Positions 7,860 through 16,188 of a stretch of 63,293 bases of DNA are shown here, piece by piece; position 1 is the first letter of the stretch, and each line of letters opens with the position of its first letter. Source of the stretch: Bacteroidetes bacterium OLB12 (GTDB lineage Bacteria > Bacteroidota > Bacteroidia > Cytophagales > Cyclobacteriaceae); contig LNFR01000056.1 of assembly GCA_001567185.1 (NCBI GenBank), forward strand, positions 1 through 63,293. Reading direction: 5' to 3'. The notes under the pieces are model-generated. The model had not been told where the DNA came from, searched no databases, and saw only the letters and a list, made by a program, of their open reading frames with translations. A program made the position numbers and the translations under genes.

Positions 7860-8231
7860 TGTTGTTTCGTGTTAAAATAGTGGTTGAACCAAAATGCATT
7901 GAAGCACTACAGGCGTAATCCGCCAAGCGAATTCGCCATACAATTGTTAGTTATGAGAAGGTCTCAGATTCTGATTTGCCTTCGATGGCTTCTGAACCCC
8001 GGGTGGGGCAAGCAGATGGTACACATGAGCATATTTGCCGGGGTGGCGAGGCTGAACGTTACGTTAGCTGGCTCAAAAGGTGTGGTGGTTGTTTTCAATT
8101 TCTGTTGTTGCGTTTAAATCGTCAGATAAAAGGCATTCAAAAAAAGTTTTTACAAAATTAATGGAATAGAAAACGAAATATTTCAATAGTTGGTTCATTT
8201 TTATGTCAAAATTTTTTGACCGAGGTTTTCT
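7860..8231. other. 372-base non-coding region between the arginine operon and the DedA gene
   Basis: No convincing gene is seen here. It should carry the leftward promoter of the arginine operon and the rightward promoter of the DedA gene. On the minus strand TAATTTTG (8153-8160) matches the Bacteroidota -7 box TAnnTTTG; a TTG lies 23 bases upstream, a little far. That would leave a leader of about 290 bases. The leader could encode a 22-codon peptide (8032 to 7964) ending in an Arg-rich stretch RSHRRQIRI, and has small self-complementary segments such as TCAGATTCTGA (7963-7973). Attenuation is only a guess. Confidence 0.35.
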
Positions 8232-8804
8232 GTGGAGAATTTTTTGGAGCAATATGGATACCTGGCACTGGTGGCTGGCACTTTTCTGGAAGGTGAAACT
8301 GCCATACTGGTAGCTTCTTCTTTAATAGCCCATGGGCCATTTCAATTTCCGGCTACCGTGCTGGCTGGTTTCTTCGGTTCGTTTGTAAGCGATTGGATTT
8401 ATTACCTCATTGGCCGACTGAATGGAAAGTATTTTCTGGAAAAGCGACCGAAGCTGGCGGCAAGGGTGGAGCCGGTAACGCGCTTCTTCCATCAACATAA
8501 GCTCCAGATTCTTTTTAGTTACCGGTTTTTGTATGGCTTTCGGGTAGTTATACCGCTGGTGGTGGGGTTAAGCGGCATCCGGCCGGCATCGTATTTATTT
8601 TACAGTATTGTTACGGGATTAATGTGGGCAACCCTGGTAAGCACAACCGGCTATTGGGTTGGGCGTTTGCTCAACTTGCAGGCAAAGGTGTTTGAAGAAA
8701 ACTTTATCTACATCGTGTTGGGGTTTGCCTTGTTTGGGCTGCTGATCGGATTCTTTATTCGCAAGCTAACAATCTCCCGCATGGAGAGAGAGCAAAGCAA
8801 ATGA
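8232..8804 (+). CDS. DedA family integral membrane protein
   Basis: 190-residue inner-membrane protein of the DedA (VTT/SNARE-associated) family, now linked in the literature to lipid scrambling and undecaprenyl-phosphate recycling. The N-terminus MENFLEQYGYLALVAGTFLEGET carries the reentrant-loop Glu expected of the family. Next come FFGSFVSDWIYYLIGRLNG and FSYRFLYGFRVVIPLVVGLSG, with the conserved Arg and Gly residues. The C-terminal transmembrane helix ends with a basic tail. The start is the GTG at 8232; no good upstream ATG is in frame. It converges with the ABC permease gene and stands alone. The exact transported lipid is unknown. Confidence 0.85.
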   Translation: MENFLEQYGYLALVAGTFLEGETAILVASSLIAHGPFQFPATVLAGFFGSFVSDWIYYLIGRLNGKYFLEKRPKLAARVEPVTRFFHQHKLQILFSYRFLYGFRVVIPLVVGLSGIRPASYLFYSIVTGLMWATLVSTTGYWVGRLLNLQAKVFEENFIYIVLGFALFGLLIGFFIRKLTISRMEREQSK

Positions 8805-8824
8805 CCCCGGTATTATATCAAAGC

Positions 8825-11284
8825 CTATTCATACCTTAGTGTAGAGGATGGGTTAGTCATGGCGGCCTTAATGGTTTGTGAGCTAACGGTAATCAAGGCC
8901 AGCAACACAGCACCCACCGCTGCCAACAGGTAAATAGCCAGGTTCATATCTACGTGGTAAGCAAAACTGCTTAGCCACTGCTGCATGAAATACCAGGCCA
9001 ACGGCCAGGCAATCAGGTTAGCCAGAATAATCAACACAACAATCTCTTTGGAAAGCAAGGCGAGTATGCTTGGTACGGAGGCGCCTAATACTTTACGGAT
9101 GCCAATTTCCTTAACCCGTTGCAGGGTATTGAAGGTGGCTAATCCAAACAAACCAAGACAAGCGATAAAGATGGCCAACCCTGAAAAGATGGTGAAGAGT
9201 TGATTCTGCTTTTGCTCTTCCAGGTAAAGCCGTTGGTAGTCTTCGCTTACAAAGGCATAATTGAACGGACGTTCCGTTAAGAACTCTTTCCATACTTTTT
9301 CAATGTGAGCGAGCCCTTGCTGCGTTTGCCCTGCTGCAATTCGTATTGACAGCGAATTGAAATTGCCCGCTTGCGAAAAGAATACGATGGGAACGATGGA
9401 TTGATGCAGCGATTCGAAATGAAAATCTTTAACCACGCCCACCAATTTGCCTTTTATGTCTGCGTAGCTGAAATCCTTATCGATGCCTTCGGAAGGGTTT
9501 GCCCAGCCATAGGCTTTGGCTGCGGTTTCGTTTATGATAAATGACAGCGAATCATCGTTAATGTTTGCACGTGAAAGGTCGCGCCCTGCTGCTATTTCCA
9601 TACCATAGGTGCGAAAGAACTCTTCATCGATGATTACAAACTTGGTGGTAACGGTTGAATTTACCAGGCTATCGCCTTTGGTAATGAGGGGCGGCCCGGA
9701 GCTATCCAACAGCCGGCCCGTAGGAATGCGCGAAGAGCGGCAGGCATTTTCAATGGCCGATGACTTCAGTAATTCGTTATAAAACGCTTCGTAGTTATTA
9801 CCCAGATCATTGGGGTAATACCCCAGCACCACCACCTGGTCTTTATCGTAGCCCAGCGTTCGGCTGTTCAAGAAGTCAAGTTGTTGAAACGTGATGGCTG
9901 TTGCGATTAATAATATAATAGAGATGGAGAACTGAGCCACTACCAGTGTTTTGCGCACCATTCCTTTGCCTTTGGCCGACCCTTGTTGCCCTTTTAATAC
10001 CAGTGCGGGTTTGAAGCCAGAGATAACAAATGCCGGGTATAAACCAGCCATAATTCCTACTACAATGGCAAAGCCGATTAGTCCGGCATACAGCGGCCAG
10101 TTTGAAACCGGACTCAACGAAAGTATTTTACCGGTAAAGCTATTCAGCCATGAAATGGAAACCGTTGCCAAACCGATGGCCAGCACGAGCGCAAAAAATG
10201 AAATTACCACCGACTCGCTTAAGTACTGACTGATGAGTTGCGCTTTAAATGCACCTACCACTTTGCGCAGCCCCACTTCTTTCGAGCGCTTGGTAGCACG
10301 GGCCGTTGATAGATTGATGAAGTTGAAGCAGGCAATCAGAATGATAAACACACCAATCACGGCCATCATGCGCACGTTGTTGATGTTGCCATTCACTTCC
10401 AGTTCATCATCCAGGTGCGAACGGAGGTGTATGTCGGTGAGTTTCTGCAGAAATAGTGTGGTAGATCGGGAGGCCTTGAAATCGGGAGCCACCCCCCAGT
10501 TGCTGCGGGCATAAGTGGCAAAGTGCCGTTCCATAAAGTCTGCAAAGCCAGCCTCAACTTTTTTTGGATCTGCCCCTTCTTCCAACAACAGATAAGTGCC
10601 AAAAGCATTGTTGCCCCAGTTGGTTTCCAAACCCTTGCGCCCGTAAATGGCATCAATTTCCATGGTACTGAATGACACCAGCATATCGGGATGCCAGTGC
10701 GATTGAGCAGGAAAACTTTTGTACGTGCCTGCTACTTCAATATCCAATTGATTGTTTACGCGAAGACGTTTTCCAATTACATCCTGCGTTCCAAAATATT
10801 TGTTGGCGTATTCTTCCGAAAGCATTATGGTAAGTGGCCTTGCCAAGGCTTTGGCAGGGTCGCCTGAGAGCACCTCGATGTCAAAAATTTTGAAGATATC
10901 GGGTTCAACTACAAAGATGTTTTCTTCTAAAAAGTTTTTTACCAGTTCACCATCTTGTTCCAAACCAACGCTTAAATTAAAGTTGATGGTCCGGGCCATA
11001 ACCTCAATTTCACCAAAGTCGTTTTTCAACAACGGCCCGATGGGCGGTGCCACGTTGGCCAAATGCAGGTTGGGCACTCCGTCTTTACTCAAAAAGTTAC
11101 GTGTTACCCGGTAAATCCGGTCGGCCTTCGTGTGGTAGCGGTCGTAGGCCAGTTCATCGGCTACAAATAGATAAATAAGAATACAGCACATCATGGCCAA
11201 AGCCAGGCCTGCAATGTTGATGAAGGCCGTTAACTTGTTGCGGAAGATAGACCGGATGGCAACTTTCAGATAATTACGGATCAT
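8825..11284 (-). CDS. ABC transporter permease, MacB/FtsX type
   Basis: 819-residue membrane protein of the Bacteroidota two-FtsX permease family. The N-terminus MIRNYLKVAIRSIFRNKLTAFINIAGLALAM is the hallmark cytoplasmic/TM1 segment. A large periplasmic MacB-PCD-like domain follows (about residues 45-250), then an FtsX core with RATKRSKEVGLRKVVGA, a second periplasmic domain, and a second FtsX core with RVKEIGIRKVLGAS. Such permeases work with a separate ATPase and move signals or export substrates; no ATPase gene is next to it here. It converges with the DedA gene and is divergent from the MFS pump. The frame is intact. Confidence 0.9.
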   Translation of the reverse strand: MIRNYLKVAIRSIFRNKLTAFINIAGLALAMMCCILIYLFVADELAYDRYHTKADRIYRVTRNFLSKDGVPNLHLANVAPPIGPLLKNDFGEIEVMARTINFNLSVGLEQDGELVKNFLEENIFVVEPDIFKIFDIEVLSGDPAKALARPLTIMLSEEYANKYFGTQDVIGKRLRVNNQLDIEVAGTYKSFPAQSHWHPDMLVSFSTMEIDAIYGRKGLETNWGNNAFGTYLLLEEGADPKKVEAGFADFMERHFATYARSNWGVAPDFKASRSTTLFLQKLTDIHLRSHLDDELEVNGNINNVRMMAVIGVFIILIACFNFINLSTARATKRSKEVGLRKVVGAFKAQLISQYLSESVVISFFALVLAIGLATVSISWLNSFTGKILSLSPVSNWPLYAGLIGFAIVVGIMAGLYPAFVISGFKPALVLKGQQGSAKGKGMVRKTLVVAQFSISIILLIATAITFQQLDFLNSRTLGYDKDQVVVLGYYPNDLGNNYEAFYNELLKSSAIENACRSSRIPTGRLLDSSGPPLITKGDSLVNSTVTTKFVIIDEEFFRTYGMEIAAGRDLSRANINDDSLSFIINETAAKAYGWANPSEGIDKDFSYADIKGKLVGVVKDFHFESLHQSIVPIVFFSQAGNFNSLSIRIAAGQTQQGLAHIEKVWKEFLTERPFNYAFVSEDYQRLYLEEQKQNQLFTIFSGLAIFIACLGLFGLATFNTLQRVKEIGIRKVLGASVPSILALLSKEIVVLIILANLIAWPLAWYFMQQWLSSFAYHVDMNLAIYLLAAVGAVLLALITVSSQTIKAAMTNPSSTLRYE

Positions 11285-11371
11285 ACGGCTTGGGGTTTAT
11301 TGCTTAGAGCTGGTTTTGGATATTGAAGTTACAGCGAAAGACCAAAAAGTAACAAGCGGGTTGCATCGTAT

Positions 11372-11404
11372 TTGTGGTCTTTGCGTGAAGTGTCGTTATA
11401 TTTG
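11372..11404 (+). promoter_or_regulatory. Candidate promoter of the Bcr/CflA pump gene
   Basis: TATATTTG (11397-11404) is an exact TAnnTTTG box, with a TTG at 11372-11374 placed 22 bases upstream. Only 10 bases separate the box from the chosen ATG at 11415, which would give a very short 5' leader. Confidence 0.45.
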
Positions 11405-11414
11405 CGTTTTACTC

Positions 11415-12647
11415 ATGAAGCGCAGCCGCTATTTCCTTCTCATCCTTATTCTTGGTTCGCTTTCAACCATCAGTCCGTTTTCGATTGATATGTACCTGCC
11501 GGGATTTCCGGCTATTGCCAGGGATTTGAATGTAAGTATTTCTCAGGTTCAGTTTTCATTAACAGCTTACCTGATTGGGATTGCAATAGGCCAGTTGTTA
11601 TATGGACCGTTGCTTGATCGGTACGGAAGAAAAAAACCGCTCTACATCGGGTTGAGTATTTACATCATCAGTTCGGTGTTGTGTGCCCTTTCCACCTCGC
11701 TGCAATCGCTGGTGCTCATGCGCTTTATGCAAGCCTTGAGCGGTTGTGTAGGTATGGTGGCATCTCAGGCACTGGTGCGCGATTTATTTCCGCCCCGTAA
11801 AATTGCGCAGGCATTTTCATCTATCATTCTGGTGATAGCCATATCGCCCATGATTGCACCCACCGTAGGTGGATATTTTACAGTAGCGTTTGGCTGGCAC
11901 TCGGTATTTGTTGCGCTGGCCGTAGTTACGTTTTTAATTTTATTAGCTACAATTTTTCAATTGCCCGAAGGCAAACCTGCCGATACTGAAATTTCTTTAA
12001 AGCCCCGTGCTATCCTTAGCAACTTTGCATTGGTGCTGAAACAGCCACAGTTTATTATGTATGCCGTGGCTGGTGGTATTGCCATGTCGGCACCGTTTGC
12101 ATACATCGCGGCTTCAGCCGATGTATTTCTTAATCAATATCATGCCACCGAACAACAATACGGGTGGATCTTCGCCTTTATTGCTTCGGCTATGATTGGC
12201 TCGGCCCAGTTCAATCATTTGTTGTTGAAAAAATTCACCAGCCAGCAATTGGTAAAGTTTGCCTTGCGCTATCAGGTAATTGCCGGAGCAATTATGACAG
12301 CCGGAATTGTGCTGGATTGGTTTAGCATAATCGGGCTTACCGTGGCTATTTTCTTTTTTATGATGGGACAAGGACTTACCGGCCCAAACAGCTCGGCCCT
12401 GGCCCTGGCACCCTTTACCAAACATGCCGGCAGTGCGGCTTCGTTAATTGGAAGTTTCCGCATGTTGGTAGGTGGAGTTATTACTGCCATTGTAAGCACT
12501 TTACATAACGGTACCTCGCTGCCGATGGTGTTGGGTATGTGGTTAACCGTGGTGGTGGCTATTATTATTCTCACATCCGTGAAAGTAGTGATTCGGTACC
12601 GGGCACGCAGGCGCGTGGTGCAGGATGAACCTGCGGTGTTGCTTTAA
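11415..12647 (+). CDS. Bcr/CflA family multidrug efflux MFS transporter
   Basis: Twelve-TM drug:proton antiporter of the DHA1 Bcr/CflA branch, about 410 residues. I start at the ATG at 11415, not the upstream in-frame codon at 11316, because the family begins directly at MKRSRYFLLILILGSLSTISPFSIDMYLP; the Asp in IDMYLP is conserved. GPLLDRYGRKKPLYIG is the MFS loop 2-3 signature, and RDLFPPRKIAQAFSS matches the family. A basic tail follows TM12. It is a single gene with its own promoter-like box, convergent with the sulfatase gene. Substrate range cannot be predicted. Confidence 0.9.
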   Translation: MKRSRYFLLILILGSLSTISPFSIDMYLPGFPAIARDLNVSISQVQFSLTAYLIGIAIGQLLYGPLLDRYGRKKPLYIGLSIYIISSVLCALSTSLQSLVLMRFMQALSGCVGMVASQALVRDLFPPRKIAQAFSSIILVIAISPMIAPTVGGYFTVAFGWHSVFVALAVVTFLILLATIFQLPEGKPADTEISLKPRAILSNFALVLKQPQFIMYAVAGGIAMSAPFAYIAASADVFLNQYHATEQQYGWIFAFIASAMIGSAQFNHLLLKKFTSQQLVKFALRYQVIAGAIMTAGIVLDWFSIIGLTVAIFFFMMGQGLTGPNSSALALAPFTKHAGSAASLIGSFRMLVGGVITAIVSTLHNGTSLPMVLGMWLTVVVAIIILTSVKVVIRYRARRRVVQDEPAVLL

Positions 12648-12673
12648 CTTAAGGCTTAACTATTTCCTGCCGT

Positions 12674-14338
12674 CTATTTTGCCCGTCTTGCTTTGATCTG
12701 CTCAACTTTTTCTTTGCTTACACCAAATACTTTTCCCTGGCTGGCATCGTCCATAAACTTATCGACAAAACCCTGGCTCAGTTGATCGCTGTCGCGATAT
12801 TGCTTGCGGAGCTGTTCCAATTGTGCATGCAGCTCCTTTTTAATTTTGGCGTAGGCCGGATCGTTGTAAACATTTTTTAATTCCTGCGGATCTTTCTTCC
12901 GGTCGATCAGTTCCCATTGATCTTCCACGTAATAGTAGTGGATTAGCTTGTAGTTTGCGGTAACAATGGCATAGTGCCGGTTTACCATATGCTCTGCAGG
13001 ATATTCGTAGTAGTGGTAGTACACAGCTTCACGTTTCCATTTTTGATTCTCACCCTTCAGCAAGGGTACTAAACTTTCGCCCTGCATATCGGCAGGGGCC
13101 GATACTCCGGCCGCATCAAGAAATGTTTGGGCAAAATCAAGATTTTGCACCAACGCATCGCTGCGACTACCCGGTTTGGTTTTGCCGGGCCAGGCAATTA
13201 ACAACGGTGTTTTAAAAGACTGATCATATACAAATCGTTTATCAAACCAACCGTGTTCACCCAGATAAAACCCCTGGTCGGATGTATATACGATAATCGT
13301 GTTCTTCATCAGGTTGTTTGTTTCGAGATAGTTCAGCAACCGTCCAACATTTTCATCTACAGCTTTAATTGTGCCGAGGTAGTCCTGCAGGTAGCGTTGA
13401 TATTTCCAGCGCATCTTGTCTTTGTCGGTCATGCCCGCATAGTTGGCCTTTATATCTTCATTGATTTTCGCATATGCTTTCCGGAAGTTTTCGGCTTGTG
13501 AAGGAGTAAAGCGTTTGTTTTCATACGCATAACGAAGTTTGTCATACCCGATTTCCGGAATGCCGAGTTCATCCATCACCTCGGGAAAAACCTTGTTGTC
13601 GCCCGACCAACTCATGTGGTGCAGGATACTCATTTCGGCTTCTGCGGCTGGTGATGTTCTGCCCGAGTAATCATCAAACAAAGTTTCTGGCTCGGGAAAT
13701 TTTTTATTTGTGAATTCATTCAGATGGCGCTCGGCCATCAGCCAGGATCGGTGCGGGGCTTTATGCAGGTACATGAGCATAAAAGGTTGGTCGGGCTTCC
13801 GTTCTTTCTGCAACCAATCCAGGGTCATGTCGGTAATGATGTCGGTTACATACCCTTCTACTTTTATCTTGCCTTCATTCCGGGTAATGAATTCCGGATT
13901 GTAATAAGCGCTGATCGGGTAATATCTTGAATTGATCAAATCCTTTAGGATTGTTGCCGAAGTGTAGTTTACCAAACATGGCAGTTTGATATCCGGACTT
14001 TTGAAGAAGTTGTGGAAACGTAACGTTGGTCGTGTCAAAAGGAAAATGATTGTCGATTTTCCCGTTCAGATGCGAATGTTTGCCTGTAAGATGGTGGCAC
14101 GCGAAGGCGCACAGATGGCATTGGTTACACTTGCTTGTGTAAAGAGTATACCCATTTTTGCAATGCGATCTATGTTTGGTGTTTCGATAAGGCGATTGTC
14201 GTATGCTGAAATGGCCTGGTAGGCATGGTCATCGGACATGATGAAGATAATGTTGGGCCGGTCGTTTGATTTTGGCTGGCTAAAACCCGTACTAACCGGA
14301 AGCCAAAGAATGAAGCATGCGAAGGATATTCTTATCAT
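12674..14338 (-). CDS. Secreted sulfatase 1 (FGly type), frameshifted in the N-terminal third
   Basis: S1-family arylsulfatase-like enzyme acting outside the cytoplasm. The ATG complementary to 14336-14338 gives MIRISFACFILWLPVSTGFS, a signal peptide, then DRPNIIFIMSDDHAYQAIS with the metal-binding Asp pair. The formylglycine motif is CAPSR. The frame breaks just after: a missing A near 14085 turns ATILTGKHSHLNG into a stop, and a second indel near 13918 is needed between FKILPDQ and YYNPEFITRNEG. After that the C-terminal part is intact, with YTSDQGFYLGEHGWFDKRFVYDQS and an ending rich in basic residues. With the breaks corrected the protein is about 555 residues, normal for the family. It is divergent from a second sulfatase. 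Probable substrate: sulfated glycans. Confidence 0.82.
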
Positions 14339-14524
14339 GGGTTTTGGAGGCTTGCAGTAATTGTAATCACCAATAGAATACATGCAAGATAACAAAACTC
14401 AAAGAACTTGCAGGTGTTACTTTCCTGCCTGGCAATGCGGCATACGCCACAATAGTGATTAATAAAGTTTTAAATAGCGTACCTTTCACAGATATCAATA
14501 AACAGGTGAATACACGAGTGGTTC

Positions 14525-14554
14525 TTGAGCTTAACGAAACATCTGCTATCTTTC
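14525..14554 (+). promoter_or_regulatory. Candidate promoter of sulfatase 2
   Basis: TTG at 14525-14527, a 19-base gap, then TATCTTTC at 14547-14554, one mismatch from TAnnTTTG. The spacing is the expected one. The ATG at 14559 is only four bases downstream, implying a leaderless or nearly leaderless mRNA. Confidence 0.45.
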
Positions 14555-14558
14555 CTCT

Positions 14559-16109
14559 ATGAAAAAATTGCTTGGCTTAATGGTTTTGTTTGTTGCTTGT
14601 ACGCAACCGGCTACTGATAAAAAACTTACCCAACTTTCCGGTGCCAAACCGCGCAATGTAATCTTTATCTTATCAGACGACCATCGGTACGATTTTATGG
14701 GCTTTACCGGCAGGGTTCCGTGGCTTAAAACACCTCATATGGATCGCCTTGCTAAAGAGGGGGCCTACTTTGAAAACACGTACGTTACCACCGCACTTTG
14801 TTCGCCAAGCCGCGCATCCATATTAACCGGTTTATATTCGCATACCCATACTGTAGTAGATAACATTGCGCCCGATCCGGGAAACCTTGAGTTTTTTCCG
14901 GAGTACCTGCAACAAGCCGGGTACCAGACTTCCTTCTTTGGCAAATGGCACATGGGTGGCGATACAGATGAACCCCGGCCGGGTTTTAACCATTGGGAAA
15001 GTTTTAGAGGGCAGGGGGTATATTACAATCCAACACTTAATATTAACGGTAAACAGGTTGAGTATTCCGATTCAACTTACGTAACTGATCTGCTTACAGA
15101 ACATGCAGTAGAATGGCTTGCCAATCGCGATAAGCAGAAACCGTTCTTTATGTATTTATCGCACAAGGCTGTGCATTCTGAATTTGCGCCTGCGAAACGA
15201 CATAAGGGAGTTTATAAGAATGAACCGATCAGTTTGCCGCCCTCATTTCGTACGTCCGACCAGCAGGTGAGTGGCAAGAGGCGCATCAACAACGATGTGC
15301 AGGTAGAAGTTGAGCGGAACGAGCCCCTTAAAACAGACTCATACTATGGAAAGGGCCGCACACCCGATTGGCAGAAGATGCAACGCGAAAGCTGGCATGG
15401 TGTGGATTACATGTACCACGGTCAGATTTCCTTTCCGGATTTTTACAGGAGTTACTGCGAAACCTTGCTGGCCGTTGATGAAAGTGTTGGTGCGGTTTTA
15501 AAGTATTTAGATGACAACGGCCTGGCCGAATCTACCCTGGTGATTTATATGGGCGACAATGGATTTTCGTTTGGTGAGCATGGATTGATTGACAAACGGC
15601 ATTTTTATGAAGAGTCGGCCAAGGTTCCGTTTTTAATCCGGTGTCCGGAGTTGTTTGGTGGAGGTTTACGACCCAAGCCCATGATTCAAAACATTGATGT
15701 GGCCCCCACTATTATGGAAGTGGCGGGCTTACAATCGCCAGCGCATTTTCATGGCAAATCGATTTTGCCGCTGCTGCAAGGCAAAGAAGTAGTATGGCGC
15801 GATAAAGTGTTTTATGAATATTATTGGGAGTTTGATTTTCCGCAAACACCCACCATGCATGGCGTACGCACCGACCGGTACAAACTGATTCGCTACCACG
15901 GTATCTGGGATACCAACGAGTTTTATGATTTGCAGGAAGATCCGCACGAAATGAATAACCTGATTGCAAGCCCGGAGCATCAGGCATTGATTGAAGAACT
16001 TACCGCATCAATTTACGATTGGCTGGAGTCCACAGACGGAATGCAGATTCCACTGAAGCGAACGGTGAAAAAGCGATTTGGTGATCACCGGAATCAGCAA
16101 TTGTATTAG
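14559..16109 (+). CDS. Lipoprotein sulfatase 2 (FGly type)
   Basis: 516-residue sulfatase with an intact frame. The N-terminus MKKLLGLMVLFVACTQPA is a lipoprotein signal with a lipobox Cys at residue 14, so it should be membrane-anchored. RNVIFILSDDHRYDFMGFTG holds metal ligands, and TTALCSPSRASILTGLYSHTH carries the CSPSR motif whose Cys becomes formylglycine. GKWHMGG and MGDNGFSFGEHGLIDKRHFYEES supply further active-site residues. It resembles N-sulfoglucosamine or choline-sulfatase-like S1 enzymes, but the sugar is not predictable. It is divergent from sulfatase 1, which suggests shared use of a sulfated polysaccharide. A maturase is not present in the window. Confidence 0.9.
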   Translation: MKKLLGLMVLFVACTQPATDKKLTQLSGAKPRNVIFILSDDHRYDFMGFTGRVPWLKTPHMDRLAKEGAYFENTYVTTALCSPSRASILTGLYSHTHTVVDNIAPDPGNLEFFPEYLQQAGYQTSFFGKWHMGGDTDEPRPGFNHWESFRGQGVYYNPTLNINGKQVEYSDSTYVTDLLTEHAVEWLANRDKQKPFFMYLSHKAVHSEFAPAKRHKGVYKNEPISLPPSFRTSDQQVSGKRRINNDVQVEVERNEPLKTDSYYGKGRTPDWQKMQRESWHGVDYMYHGQISFPDFYRSYCETLLAVDESVGAVLKYLDDNGLAESTLVIYMGDNGFSFGEHGLIDKRHFYEESAKVPFLIRCPELFGGGLRPKPMIQNIDVAPTIMEVAGLQSPAHFHGKSILPLLQGKEVVWRDKVFYEYYWEFDFPQTPTMHGVRTDRYKLIRYHGIWDTNEFYDLQEDPHEMNNLIASPEHQALIEELTASIYDWLESTDGMQIPLKRTVKKRFGDHRNQQLY

Positions 16110-16137
16110 GCTGCGTAGAAACCACAATGAGTTATAG

Positions 16138-16188
16138 ACTGCCCGGTGATTTCTGTCAAGCAATGGAAATACCGGGCAGTTATTTTTT
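16138..16188 (+). terminator. Intrinsic terminator downstream of sulfatase 2
   Basis: ACTGCCCGGT (16138-16147) pairs with ACCGGGCAGT (16171-16180); an inner ATTTC/GAAAT adds to the stem. TATTTTTT follows. It lies just after sulfatase 2 and touches the stop codon of the convergent AAA+ gene. Confidence 0.8.

Noticed and set aside
7884-8161. Plus-strand ORFs of 77 and 61 codons upstream of the DedA gene
   Set aside because: No start context, composition unlike neighbours, and no recognisable protein pattern; the region more likely holds promoters and a leader.
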